From: Palsa-504 sp963835775
Lineage (GTDB): Bacteria; Actinomycetota; Actinomycetes; Streptosporangiales; Streptosporangiaceae
Assembly: GCA_963835775.1 (NCBI GenBank)
Contig: CAWIHB010000020.1
Coordinates: 186,001 to 250,000, forward strand
Direction: 5' to 3'
DNA: 64,000 bases
In this document: piece after piece, positions 50,100-58,864 of the stretch
How positions within the stretch are numbered: position 1 is the first letter of the stretch
Layout of the letters: every line of letters begins with the position of its first letter
Notes under the pieces: generated by a model
Told to the model about the DNA's origin: nothing
Database searches by the model: none
What the model saw: the letters and a program-made list of their open reading frames with translations, nothing else
Program-made: the position numbers and the translations under genes

Positions 50100-51028
50100 A
50101 TGTAGAACGGCTCCGCGTGCGCGGAGATCCACTCGTCGACCTGGTCGGGCTCACCTTCGCCGGGAAACGTGACGTCAATCGGGAATCCCTGCTCGGGCAC
50201 CGAACCCACGGCCTGCTCGATCGCGCTGATGACCTCGTCGTGCACGGCCGTGCTGCCCGGGTCGTGCAGCGTGACCGAGATGACCAGGCCCTCGCCCTGG
50301 CCGGGAACCGAGAGCCAGGCCCGGGCGGCCTGGGACACATCGGGAATGGCCCCCAGCGCGCTCCGGATCTCGGTGAGCAGGGTGACCGGATCGGACGGCG
50401 GCAGGCCCACCCGCACCTGGGCGCCGTCGGTGACGGCCATGGGCACCGGGCTCGCCGCCAGGTAGCCCACCCCTTCGGGGTAGATCGGGACGCTCGCCTC
50501 AGCCCCGGGGTTCAGCGCGATCCCGACGCCGCGAGGCAGCCGCCTGGCCAGTTCGGCCGCGGCGACCACGATGTGCGGCAAGGCGGCGAACGGTCCGTCG
50601 GGGGACGTCCGGCGGGTGCGGTCATCCGGCCCGTGCTGCGCGGGCACGGAGACCTGCCCGGCGGGCCTGGCGCGCCGGTCCCAGGCGGTAAGCTGCTGCG
50701 CCGAGGTGAACGCCGGGACGAACTCGGCGCCCAGGTAGGTGACGGTGGGCAGCAGCACGGCCGACCCGTCCGTGACCGGCCGCTCGTCGTCGGGCAGCGG
50801 GAGCCAGAGCCGCCCTCGGCTAAGCTCGTCGAGCAGGTCGGCGACCTGGTCCGGGTCCTTGACCGCGGCGGCCAGGGCCTGCTCGATCCGGCCTGGGGAC
50901 AAGGTCCCCGGCATCTCGTGGGTCGCCTGGGGCTGGTCTGCGTGCCCCCAGACGACCGCACCAGGCCGCATGAAGGTGCCGCCGTGCGACATAGCGGAGC
51001 CCGGATTGGTGGGAGTCGTCGGGTTCAT
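50090..51028 (-). CDS. sseB: SseB family protein (enhanced serine sensitivity)
   Basis: A 312-aa protein. An N-terminal SseB domain (residues about 45-190) includes LLDELSRGRLWLPLPDDERP near residue 65 and LLPTVTYLGAEFVPAFTSAQ. A C-terminal SseB_C domain (about 195-310) includes RSALGAIPDVSQAARAWLSV and GEGLVISVTLHDP. The molecular role is unclear; the E. coli gene was named for altered serine sensitivity. A Pro/Asn-rich N-terminus of 40 residues is extra. Its stop codon is inside the fifth unit of the 16-bp array. Confidence 0.85.
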   Translation of the reverse strand: MNPTTPTNPGSAMSHGGTFMRPGAVVWGHADQPQATHEMPGTLSPGRIEQALAAAVKDPDQVADLLDELSRGRLWLPLPDDERPVTDGSAVLLPTVTYLGAEFVPAFTSAQQLTAWDRRARPAGQVSVPAQHGPDDRTRRTSPDGPFAALPHIVVAAAELARRLPRGVGIALNPGAEASVPIYPEGVGYLAASPVPMAVTDGAQVRVGLPPSDPVTLLTEIRSALGAIPDVSQAARAWLSVPGQGEGLVISVTLHDPGSTAVHDEVISAIEQAVGSVPEQGFPIDVTFPGEGEPDQVDEWISAHAEPFYIQG

Positions 51029-51140
51029 AGGCGTGTTCCTGTCTCAACTGGCTAGGGGCATCCTGCCGCGAGCCCCGCTGGGCAACCGCCCGGGCAGGCA
51101 ACCCATAGTACGGATAGTAAGCATGTTAAGGCGGTGTGTA

Positions 51141-51860
51141 ATGAAGAATCCTGCCGCAGGCGGGGGCCGCTGGGTGGAGGTTCCGCCCGAACGCCTGCTG
51201 ACCTGGATCGATACATTCACCCGCCGCCACGGGGGCGAAGGACCTGTTACCCAAAGTGACGATGGCACCGCGGTGACCTTCGCGGCCGCCGACGGGGCCA
51301 CGGCGCAGTGCTATCCGCCCTTCCCGCCTGTCCCGCCGCGCCCGGCCGGCGCCGGGGCTTCGGGCACGGCCCAGGCGATCGTGGCGCACGCCCAGGCCGA
51401 CCGGGTGGTGGGGGTCCTGCTGGTGCGCCTGGGCGGCTACGCGGTCGGCGTCTTCGCCGGCTCGCCGCCCCGGCTGGTCGGTTCGAAGACCGGCAGCAGG
51501 CCGGTGCATGGCCGCAGCGCGGCCGGCGGCTGGTCCCAGCAGCGCTTCGCGCGGCGCCGGGAGAACCAGGCCGCGACCGCGCTGCGGGCCGCCGCCGAAA
51601 CCGCGGCCGGGGTATTCGGCCAGTACGGGCCGGGCGGCCTGGATGCGGTGGTGCTCGGCGGGGACAAGAGGTCGATGGCCGGGCTGCGCGGTGACGCGCG
51701 GCTGGCTCCGTACCTGGACCTGGCCACCGGCCGTTTCCTGACCGTGCCCGATCCGCGCCCGGCCGTGCTCAGGGAAATCCCGGCCGCCTACCTGGCCGTC
51801 CGCATCCGGCTGACCGAGCCGGAATCCGATCGCCAGGCTCCCGCCGACCGCGTAGACTAG
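51141..51860 (+). CDS. VLRF1-type peptidyl-tRNA hydrolase (actinobacterial)
   Basis: A 239-aa protein with the VLRF1/eRF1-like motif near residue 115: GSKTGSRPVHGRSAAGGWSQ followed by QRFARRRENQ. In eukaryotic Vms1 the homologous GxxQ region releases nascent chains from stalled 60S subunits; bacterial VLRF1 proteins are proposed to act in ribosome rescue. The N-terminal half is VEVPPERLLTWIDTFTRRHG. ATG 51141 follows AAGGCGG. The ABC-F gene lies 86 bp downstream on the same strand, a second ribosome-associated protein. Confidence 0.88.
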   Translation: MKNPAAGGGRWVEVPPERLLTWIDTFTRRHGGEGPVTQSDDGTAVTFAAADGATAQCYPPFPPVPPRPAGAGASGTAQAIVAHAQADRVVGVLLVRLGGYAVGVFAGSPPRLVGSKTGSRPVHGRSAAGGWSQQRFARRRENQAATALRAAAETAAGVFGQYGPGGLDAVVLGGDKRSMAGLRGDARLAPYLDLATGRFLTVPDPRPAVLREIPAAYLAVRIRLTEPESDRQAPADRVD

Positions 51861-51946
51861 ATGCCGTGCTGCCGACAACGGATTAGGGAGACGCTCAGGG
51901 GGAGAGGTCTGTCCGTTTCCGTCCGTTACGCAGGAGCAGCTTAATC

Positions 51947-53554
51947 ATGATCGTGGCCACCGACATCGAACTGCGGGCTGGCGCGCGCCTGCTGCTGGAA
52001 GGCGCGTCGTTCCAGGTCGCCACAGGGGACCGCATCGGCCTGGTGGGCCGGAACGGCGCGGGTAAGACCACGCTGGCCAAGGTGCTGGCCGGGCAGGATC
52101 CGGGTGTCCAGCCGGCTGCGGGTTCGGTCCGCCGGTCGGGCACCGTCGGGTACCTGCCGCAGGATCCGCGCACCGGTGACCTGGACGTGCTGGCCATCGA
52201 CCGGGTGCTGTCGGCCCGCGGGCTCGACCAGATCCGGGCGGGCCTGCGCGCGGCCGAGGCCCAGATGGCCGACCCCGATGCCGGAGCGGCGGCCGCCGCC
52301 ATCCGCAGGTACAGCAGGCTCGAGGAAAGGCTCGCCGTGCTGGGCGGCTACGCCGCCGAGTCCCAGGCGGCCGCGATCACCGCCAGCCTGGGCCTGCCCG
52401 ACCGCGTCCTGCACCAGCCGCTGCACACCCTGTCCGGCGGCCAGCGGCGCCGGGTCGAGCTGGCCCGGATCCTGTTCTCCGATTCTGAGACCATGCTGCT
52501 CGACGAGCCGACCAACCACCTGGACGCCGATTCAGTGGCCTGGCTCCGCGATCACCTCAAGAGCTACCGTGGCGGGCTGGTGGTGATAAGCCACGACGTG
52601 GCCCTGCTCGCCGACGTGGTTAACAAGGTGTTCTACCTCGACGCCCAGCGCGCCTGCCTGGACGCCTACAACCTGGGCTGGAAGGCGTACCTGCAGCAGC
52701 GGGAGACCGATGAGCGGCGCCGGCGGCGGGAACGGGTCAACGCCGAGCGCCAGGCCGGCGCCCTGATGGCCCAGGCCGACAAGATGCGGGCCAAGGCCAC
52801 CAAGGCCAGGGCGGCGCAGAACATGCAGCGCCGGGCCGAGCGGATGCTGGGCGGCGTGGAGGCCGAGCGGTCCGCGGACCGGGTGGCCAGGCTCCGCTTC
52901 CCGGTCCCCGCGCCGTGCGGCCGTACCCCGCTGTCCGCCGAGGGCCTGTCCAAGTCGTACGGGTCGACGGAGGTCTTCGTTGACGTCGACGTGGCCGTGG
53001 ACCGGGGGAGCCGGGTGGTGGTGCTCGGGCTCAACGGCGCGGGGAAGACGACCCTGCTCCGGTTGCTGGCCGGCCTGGAAACTCCGGATACAGGAAAAGT
53101 CACGCCAGGGCATGGTCTCAGCCTTGGATATTACGCCCAGGAGCATGAAACGCTGGAAACTGAGCGGAGCGTCCTGGCTCACATGCGCACCGTCGCACCG
53201 GACCTTACCGAATCGCAGCAGCGTAGCGTTCTGGGGTCATTCCTGTTCTCCGGTGATGACGTGGAAAAGCCGGCCGGCGTGCTTTCCGGCGGCGAGAAGA
53301 CGAGGCTGGCGCTGGCCCTTCTTGTCGTGTCCGGGGCCAACGTGCTGCTGCTGGACGAGCCCACCAACAACCTCGATCCGGCCAGCCGGGAAGAGGTCCT
53401 CGGTGCGCTGAGAAGCTTCCGCGGCGCGATAGTGCTCGTGACCCATGATGAAGGTGCGGTTGAGGCGCTATCACCAGAACGCGTTATCGTCCTGCCGGAC
53501 GGCATAGAAGACGCGTGGAGTGAAGATTTCGCAGACCTTGTCGCACTCGCCTAA
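51947..53554 (+). CDS. ABC-F family ATPase
   Basis: A 535-aa protein with two ABC domains and no membrane segments. The first has GRNGAGKTTLAKVLAG, TLSGGQRRRVELARILFS and LLDEPTNHLDADSV. The second has GLNGAGKTTLLRLLAG, VLSGGEKTRLALALLV and LLDEPTNNLDPAS. The linker between them (about residues 245-305) is a highly basic helical hairpin (RRRRRERVNAERQ), the P-site-tRNA interaction motif of translational ABC-F factors. It may rescue stalled ribosomes or protect them from antibiotics. Confidence 0.95.
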   Translation: MIVATDIELRAGARLLLEGASFQVATGDRIGLVGRNGAGKTTLAKVLAGQDPGVQPAAGSVRRSGTVGYLPQDPRTGDLDVLAIDRVLSARGLDQIRAGLRAAEAQMADPDAGAAAAAIRRYSRLEERLAVLGGYAAESQAAAITASLGLPDRVLHQPLHTLSGGQRRRVELARILFSDSETMLLDEPTNHLDADSVAWLRDHLKSYRGGLVVISHDVALLADVVNKVFYLDAQRACLDAYNLGWKAYLQQRETDERRRRRERVNAERQAGALMAQADKMRAKATKARAAQNMQRRAERMLGGVEAERSADRVARLRFPVPAPCGRTPLSAEGLSKSYGSTEVFVDVDVAVDRGSRVVVLGLNGAGKTTLLRLLAGLETPDTGKVTPGHGLSLGYYAQEHETLETERSVLAHMRTVAPDLTESQQRSVLGSFLFSGDDVEKPAGVLSGGEKTRLALALLVVSGANVLLLDEPTNNLDPASREEVLGALRSFRGAIVLVTHDEGAVEALSPERVIVLPDGIEDAWSEDFADLVALA

Positions 53555-53721
53555 GTGCGCACTCACCCGGCGCTGTCGGGCAAAGGCTACGATTCCGCTA
53601 TGGCTGGATAAAAATAGATGATCATTTGCGGTCATCTGGGTGGTCAATCCAGCGGCCATGCCTGATCATTGCGAAGGAGGATGTGTTACTCACTGGTGAC
53701 TTCAGCTAACAGGAGGTGCAT

Positions 53722-53946
53722 ATGGCCGAGACGCTCAAGAAAGGGACACGGGTAACCGGCGTCGATCGCAGTAAGCTCGCGACGCAGCTGCGCCGGAGGT
53801 ACGACTCCGGCGAGAGCATCCGTTCGCTGGCGGCCTCGACCGGCAGGTCGTACGGTTTCGTCCACCGGATTCTGACCGAGACCGGGGTGACGTTGCGCGG
53901 CCGCGGCGGGGCCACCCGCAGCGGCAAGAGCAAGGTTAAGCACTAA
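53722..53946 (+). CDS. Small HTH DNA-binding protein
   Basis: A 74-aa basic protein: a short arm (MAETLKKGTRVTGVDRSKLA), then a resolvase-like helix-turn-helix (YDSGESIRSLAASTGRSYGF then VHRILTETGV), and a basic tail. Near-identical proteins are conserved across streptomycetes and relatives as far as I recall, without an assigned role. ATG 53722 has a perfect AGGAGGTG four bases upstream, predicting high expression. It stands alone between ABC-F and an ABC exporter. Confidence 0.88.
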   Translation: MAETLKKGTRVTGVDRSKLATQLRRRYDSGESIRSLAASTGRSYGFVHRILTETGVTLRGRGGATRSGKSKVKH

Positions 53947-54090
53947 GGGCACCCTGTCCCACATCCAGGAGGCACCGGCCCGGCCCACGCGCCGGGACCC
54001 CGCCCGGAACCCCCTGGAGTTCGCTGCCAGCTGATAGCGTTCCCGCCCGGAACGGGAACGAATTCCGTCATCCGGGAGGTTTTCCAGATC

Positions 54091-55995
54091 ATGTACGGCC
54101 GAGGCCACATGGTCATGGGGCGGGGGTTCAGGATGGACCCCTCCATCACCAAGCAGAAACTCAAGCCAGGCACGGTGCGCCGTATCGCCACCTACGCCCG
54201 GCCTTACCGGCTGCATCTGGCCATCTTCCTGTTCGCCACCTGCATCGACGCGCTGATCACCGTGGTCAACCCGCTGCTGCTGCGGGACCTCATCGACCAC
54301 GGCATCCTGGCCCGCAACGACCGGGTGGTGATCGCGGTCGCGGTTGCGGTCGCCGCCGTGGCCATCTTCGACGCGATACTCGGCTTCGTGATCCGCTGGT
54401 TCTCCGCCCGGATCGGCGAGGGCCTCATCTACGACCTGCGCACCCAGGTGTTCAACCATGTCCAGCGGCAGCCGATCGCGTTCTTCACCCGGGCCCAGAC
54501 CGGGTCGCTGGTCAGCCGCCTGGACGGCGACGTGGTGGGGGCGCAGCAGGCGATCACCTCCACGCTGTCCGGCGTGATATCCAACCTGCTCAGCCTGATC
54601 GTCATCCTGATCACCCTGTTCTACCTGTCCTGGCTGGTCAGCCTCATCGCCCTGGTCATGATCCCGCTGTTCATCCTGCCCGCCCGGCTGGTCGGGCGGC
54701 GGATGCAGCGGCTGACCCGGGAGAGCATGCAGCTCAATGCCGAGATGGGCTCGATGATGACCGAGCGGTTCAACGTCGCGGGCGCGATGCTGGTGAAGCT
54801 GTTCGGCAGGCCCTCCGCGGAGTCGGAGGCGTTCGGCGGCCGTGCGGTCAAGGTCCGCGACATCGGCGTGGTCACCGCGATGTACGGCCAGGTGTTCTTC
54901 GTGGCGCTGACCCTGCTGGCCTCGCTGGTGACCGCGCTGGTCTACGGGCTGGGCGGCACCCTGGTCATCCGGGGCACGCTCGAGATCGGCACGCTGGTTG
55001 CCCTGACCACGCTGCTCGGGCGGGTCTACGGCCCGATCACCTCGCTGAGCAACGTGCAGATCAACGTGATGACCGCCCTGGTCAGCTTCGACCGGGTCTT
55101 CGAGGTTCTCGACCTGAAGCCGCTCATCTCCGACAACCCTGACGCTGAGGTCCTGCCCGCCACGGTGCCCGGTGATGACGGGCAGCAGGTCGCGCCGGAG
55201 ATCGAGTTCGACGACGTGTCGTTCCGCTACCCGTCGGCCAGCGAGGTATCACTGGCCTCGCTGGAGTCGATCGCGCTGCCTGGGCCCGAGCGGCCGGCCT
55301 CGGCCGCCGGGGTGCTGCACGAGGTCAGCTTCCGCGCGCCGTCAGGGAAGCTGACCGCGCTGGTCGGCCCGTCCGGGGCGGGCAAGACCACCATCACCGC
55401 CCTGGCCGCACGGCTGTATGACCCGAACCAGGGCAGCGTGCGGATCGGCGGTCATGACCTGCCGGACGTGACGCTCGAGTCACTGCACGACGTGGTGGGC
55501 GTGGTCACCCAGGACGCGCACCTGTTCCACGAGACGATCCGCTCCAACCTGCTGTACGCGCGGCCCGGGGCCACCGAGCTCGAGCTGATCGAGGCGTGCG
55601 AGGCGGCGCAGATCTGGGAGCTGATCGCCGGCCTGCCCGACGGGCTGGACACAGTCGTGGGTGACCGGGGGTACCGGCTGTCCGGCGGCGAGAAGCAGCG
55701 CGTGGCCCTGGCCCGGCTGCTGCTGAAGGCGCCGTCCGTAGTCGTGCTCGACGAGGCCACCGCCCACCTGGACTCCGAGTCGGAGGTGGCCGTGCAGCGG
55801 GCGCTGAAGCGGGCTCTGTCCGGCCGGACGTCCCTGGTCATCGCGCACCGGCTGTCCACCATCAGGGAAGCCGACCAGATCCTGGTGGTCGACGAGGGCC
55901 GGATCATCGAGCGCGGCACGCACGCCGAGCTGCTGGCCTCGGGCGGGCTGTACGCCGACCTGTATCACACCCAGTTCGCCGGCCAAGCGGTCTAA
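54091..55995 (+). CDS. ABC transporter, fused permease and ATP-binding domains
   Basis: A 634-aa half-transporter of the MsbA/LmrA type. Residues about 40-330 form six membrane helices, with the TQVFNHVQRQPIAFFTRAQT coupling segment. The ATPase (about 370-625) has VGPSGAGKTTITALAARLYD, the Q-loop VTQDAHLFHETIRSNLLYA, signature RLSGGEKQRVALARLLL and Walker B VVVLDEATAHLDSES. An Ala/Ser/Pro insertion in the first ATPase strands (about residues 390-415) is common in actinobacterial homologues. It probably exports a lipid or drug-like compound as a homodimer. GGGAGG is 11 bases before the ATG. Confidence 0.93.
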   Translation: MYGRGHMVMGRGFRMDPSITKQKLKPGTVRRIATYARPYRLHLAIFLFATCIDALITVVNPLLLRDLIDHGILARNDRVVIAVAVAVAAVAIFDAILGFVIRWFSARIGEGLIYDLRTQVFNHVQRQPIAFFTRAQTGSLVSRLDGDVVGAQQAITSTLSGVISNLLSLIVILITLFYLSWLVSLIALVMIPLFILPARLVGRRMQRLTRESMQLNAEMGSMMTERFNVAGAMLVKLFGRPSAESEAFGGRAVKVRDIGVVTAMYGQVFFVALTLLASLVTALVYGLGGTLVIRGTLEIGTLVALTTLLGRVYGPITSLSNVQINVMTALVSFDRVFEVLDLKPLISDNPDAEVLPATVPGDDGQQVAPEIEFDDVSFRYPSASEVSLASLESIALPGPERPASAAGVLHEVSFRAPSGKLTALVGPSGAGKTTITALAARLYDPNQGSVRIGGHDLPDVTLESLHDVVGVVTQDAHLFHETIRSNLLYARPGATELELIEACEAAQIWELIAGLPDGLDTVVGDRGYRLSGGEKQRVALARLLLKAPSVVVLDEATAHLDSESEVAVQRALKRALSGRTSLVIAHRLSTIREADQILVVDEGRIIERGTHAELLASGGLYADLYHTQFAGQAV

Positions 55996-56903
55996 AAGGC
56001 GTAGCCGAGCCTGCGGAGTTCCTCGCCGGCGAGCTTGTCGACCTGACCGGCGTCTTCGCTGCTGAGCGCGGGTCCAGGCGGCCGTCGTGCGCGTCCGCGC
56101 TGACGGGAGGCGCGAGCCTCGTCGCGGATCTCGGCCGCCGATACCGTGGTGCCGACGAAGCGGGACAGGTCGACCACGGTGTCGTCGGGCCGGCTCAGGA
56201 GGGACTCGTACCTGATCGTCTTCAGCTGGTCGGCGGGCAGACTGCGGTGCAGCCTGGCGGCCAGCCGGACCGACCAGCGCCAGCGCAGCGCGCACCGGGC
56301 GGCAGGCGGCAGTCGCGGCCACATCTCGCGGTCGTTGTCCGATTCGATGCCGAAAAACGGATTGGGAAACTCGGTGTCCACGTTCACGAAACTCGGCCGG
56401 AACCATGACATGACTACGGGGTCGGCCAGCATGCTGGACACCACGTCCCGGCCGTCCCTGAGGACCTGGACAATCCGCGCATCGGGAAACGCGTAGATGA
56501 GCGCCTCGGCGCAGTAGATCAGATCCGGGCTCGCGTCACCGAATGTCTCCAGCCCGCGGACTTCGACGCACGGCCCTACGGCGTCGGCGGCGAGCCCAGC
56601 CGCCGAGCGGCACTCGCGCGTGCACTCCAGGCAGCTGTGCGGGGTCACCTGCCAGCCCTGCGCGAAGGCGTCCCTGATGACGGCGGCGGCGGCCTGGGTC
56701 CGGCCCTGGTACATCGACGGCCGCCGGGCGAAGGCGTAGACGACGCGCAGCACGCTGGGCTGGCCCATCGTGACGTGAAGGCCGGGGGACGCCTTGAGCG
56801 CGCGGCCGATCAGGCCTGCTCCTGAGTGCGGCGCGCCGACCACGAACACCGGCTGGTGAACGCTGCGGGAGTTGACGATAAGGATGTGACGAGCGGAGGC
56901 CAT
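55992..56903 (-). CDS. Sulfotransferase family protein
   Basis: A 303-aa protein. The 5'-phosphosulfate-binding loop is PVFVVGAPHSGAGLIGRALK near residue 18, and the 3'-phosphate motif is IVQVLRDGRDVVSSMLADPV near residue 143. It would use PAPS to sulfate an unknown acceptor. The window's CysH looks like an APS reductase, so PAPS would have to come from an APS kinase elsewhere. A cluster of four cysteines (CLECTREC ... C) near residue 90 is unusual. It converges with the ABC exporter, overlapping it by 4 bp at the stop codons. Confidence 0.78.
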   Translation of the reverse strand: MASARHILIVNSRSVHQPVFVVGAPHSGAGLIGRALKASPGLHVTMGQPSVLRVVYAFARRPSMYQGRTQAAAAVIRDAFAQGWQVTPHSCLECTRECRSAAGLAADAVGPCVEVRGLETFGDASPDLIYCAEALIYAFPDARIVQVLRDGRDVVSSMLADPVVMSWFRPSFVNVDTEFPNPFFGIESDNDREMWPRLPPAARCALRWRWSVRLAARLHRSLPADQLKTIRYESLLSRPDDTVVDLSRFVGTTVSAAEIRDEARASRQRGRARRPPGPALSSEDAGQVDKLAGEELRRLGYAF

Positions 56904-56951
56904 GATCGCCTGACAGTCTGGGTCTTGTTCAAGCTGGTCGGTCGGATCTGC

Positions 56952-57149
56952 TTAGCCTGGCACGCTCCGGCGCTCATCCCAGCGGCCGCGCCGGTGCTCC
57001 TCGGCGTGGTGGCCGAGGTTGAGCGCCGTGTGCACCAGCCGGACGTGGCTGAACGCTAGCGGCATCTTACCGACAAGCCTGCCGTAGCGAGGATCATACT
57101 CCTCACTCAACAGGCCGACATCGTTACGCAGGGCGAGCGACCGCTCCAC
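56952..57149 (-). pseudogene. Remnant of a GH15 glucoamylase/trehalase C-terminus
   Basis: A 65-codon - strand frame contains RNDVGLLSEEYDPRYGRLVG followed by KMPLAFSHVRLVHTALNL. That is the end of GH15 enzymes, whose usual form is NDxGLLSEExDPxxGxxLGNFPQAFSHxGLINTAL. Nothing upstream continues the domain, and the chain diverges after TALNLGHHAE. The gene has been almost completely deleted. It occupies most of the 314-bp gap between the sulfotransferase and lipoprotein genes. Confidence 0.75.
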
Positions 57150-57217
57150 ATCTCCTCCTGGATGGGTGTCCCCCTGCCGATACCGTACTAGGCACCCTGT
57201 GCCCTTAGGCTGGCGTC

Positions 57218-57604
57218 ATGCGGCTACTACCCAACGTAGTCCGCGGTGAACTCCGGCGGCGAGGCCGCCTGCTGCTCGCCGCCGGAGCGGTGGCTGCGGC
57301 CGCGACCGTGCTGGCCGGCTGCTCGCAGTTTGATGCCGCGCTCGGGCAGCGGCAAGCCATTGTCACCTTCCAGGACGGCACATCCCTGGCCCAGCGGCTG
57401 GCCGTGCGATCGGCCTGCAAGACCCCCACCGTGGTCCCGCAGCCGTTGCCGTCCAACCTCAACTCCCCGTACGCGCTCCAGCAAGTGATCTACCAGATCA
57501 ACCACGCCAGCAACGCGGACGTGGCCGTGCTGGAAAAGTGCCTGTCCAAGTTCCATTCGGTAGCCGGCGTCACGCTGCAGGACTCGAGCGACGAGGGCAA
57601 CTGA
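57218..57604 (+). CDS. Small hypothetical lipoprotein
   Basis: A 128-aa protein with an Arg-rich n-region, a hydrophobic core (LLLAAGAVAAAATV) and the lipobox LAGC at residues about 32-35. It is probably exported and anchored to the membrane outer face. The mature part has two further cysteines (SACKTP and EKCLSKF) about 47 residues apart that could pair. No known family is recognised. The ribosome site is weak. It is separated from the importer operon by 191 bp with its own promoter-like sequence. Confidence 0.65.
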   Translation: MRLLPNVVRGELRRRGRLLLAAGAVAAAATVLAGCSQFDAALGQRQAIVTFQDGTSLAQRLAVRSACKTPTVVPQPLPSNLNSPYALQQVIYQINHASNADVAVLEKCLSKFHSVAGVTLQDSSDEGN

Positions 57605-57633
57605 CGCGTCCAGCTCGGCGCCCGCGACCCTTC

Positions 57634-57679
57634 GGGCCGGGTTGGCGGCACGGGGCGGGCCGGGTTGGCGGCACGGGGC
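57634..57679. repeat. 23-bp tandem duplication
   Basis: Two exact end-to-end copies of gggccgggttggcggcacgg + ggc at 57634-57656 and 57657-57679, in the gap between the lipoprotein and ssuA-like genes. Confidence 0.88.
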
Positions 57680-57710
57680 GGGCTTGGCACGACTGGAGCT
57701 CCCGGGCTGA

Positions 57711-57739
57711 TTTCCTATTTTGCCGACGCTATGTATAGT
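57711..57739 (+). promoter_or_regulatory. Candidate promoter of the ssuABC-like operon
   Basis: TATAGT at 57734-57739 is a good -10 element in a sharply AT-rich patch. TTTCCT at 57711-57716 is a weak -35 at 17-bp spacing. The start codon follows 57 bp further on, leaving a short AT-rich leader. Confidence 0.35.
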
Positions 57740-57795
57740 AAATCGAGCTTCTTTCCTATAAAAATGGTAGACATTAATGGCTTCGGGAGTATGAG

Positions 57796-58851
57796 ATGCG
57801 ACGTGTTACGGCCGCCGCGATGATCGGCGCGGCCCTGCTGCTGGCGGGCTGCTCCTCTTCGTCTTCCTCGTCAGCGGGCGCATCGAGTTCATCGGGTTCG
57901 GGCGGCAGCAGCGCCAGCTCAGACCCGGCGCCGGTGACAGTCCGGCTGGGCTTTCTCGAGAACATCACGCATGCATCCGCGCTCATCGCGCTGAAGGAGG
58001 GCTACTTCGCCAAGGACCTCGGCTCCGCGGGGACGTTGCAGCCGACCGCCTTCAGTACCGGGACCCAGGAGACGACGGCGCTGCTGGCCGGCCAGCTTGA
58101 CGCCGCCTACGTCGGCCCCAACCCGGCCATCAATGCCTGGCAGAAGTCAGGCGGCACCGCGATCAGGATCGTGTCCGGCGCGGCGACCGGAGGCGCGTCG
58201 GTGGTCGTCGCCAAAGGGATCGCCTCGGCCGGCCAGCTCCGCGGCAAGACGCTGGCCACGCCGTCGCTCGGTAACACCCAGGACGTCGCTCTCCGCTACT
58301 GGCTGAAGCAGAACGGGCTGACGACCACCTCAACCGGCGGCGGCGATGCCTTCATCAAGCCGACCACACCGAACTCGGCCGCGGTCCTGGAGTTCAAGTC
58401 AGGGCAGATCGCGGGCGGCTCCGAGCCCGCGCCCTACGACATCGAAATGGTCAGTGACGGCGGCACGGTGCTGCTCAGCGAGCCAGGCGTCACCACCCTG
58501 CTGGTCGTGACGCAAAGCTTCCTGACCGCACACCCGGCGGTCGTGGCGGACCTGATCAAGGCCCAGATCCAGGCGAACGACTTCATCAAGTCCAACCCGA
58601 CCCAGGCGGAGGCGGACACGAACGCCGAGCTGGCCGTCTACACCGGCAAGCCGCTCAAGTCGAGCCTGGTCGCGGCCTCGTTCAAGGAGATCACCTTCAC
58701 CGATGACCCGGACGAGTCCTCGCTGACCAGCGACGCGTCGCAGGCCGTCGGGCTGGGCCTGCTCAAGCCGGTCAACCTGAGCGGCATCTTCGATCTCGGC
58801 CCGCTGAACCAGGCGCTGGCCGCGGCGGGCGAGTCGCAGGTCGGCTCGTAG
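57796..58851 (+). CDS. ABC importer substrate-binding lipoprotein (SsuA/NMT1-like)
   Basis: A 351-aa periplasmic-type binding protein. Signal peptide with lipobox LLLAGC (Cys about residue 20) and then a Ser/Gly-rich linker. The mature fold starts VTVRLGFLENITHASALIAL, with ETTALLAGQLDAAYVGPNPA near residue 98 and GKTLATPSLGNTQDVALRYW near residue 152, all typical of nitrate/sulfonate/taurine-binding proteins. With the following ATPase and permease it resembles SsuABC. The substrate is not certain: sulfonate, taurine or thiamine precursors are all possible. Confidence 0.85.
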   Translation: MRRVTAAAMIGAALLLAGCSSSSSSSAGASSSSGSGGSSASSDPAPVTVRLGFLENITHASALIALKEGYFAKDLGSAGTLQPTAFSTGTQETTALLAGQLDAAYVGPNPAINAWQKSGGTAIRIVSGAATGGASVVVAKGIASAGQLRGKTLATPSLGNTQDVALRYWLKQNGLTTTSTGGGDAFIKPTTPNSAAVLEFKSGQIAGGSEPAPYDIEMVSDGGTVLLSEPGVTTLLVVTQSFLTAHPAVVADLIKAQIQANDFIKSNPTQAEADTNAELAVYTGKPLKSSLVAASFKEITFTDDPDESSLTSDASQAVGLGLLKPVNLSGIFDLGPLNQALAAAGESQVGS

Positions 58852-58864
58852 GAGGGCGGGTGCC

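Noticed and set aside
57731..57823. 30-codon frame (MYSKSSFFPIKMVDINGFGS...) before the ssuA-like gene as a leader peptide
   Set aside because: It overlaps the binding-protein start in another frame, has no RHVD/CR motif, and starts inside the likely -10 region.
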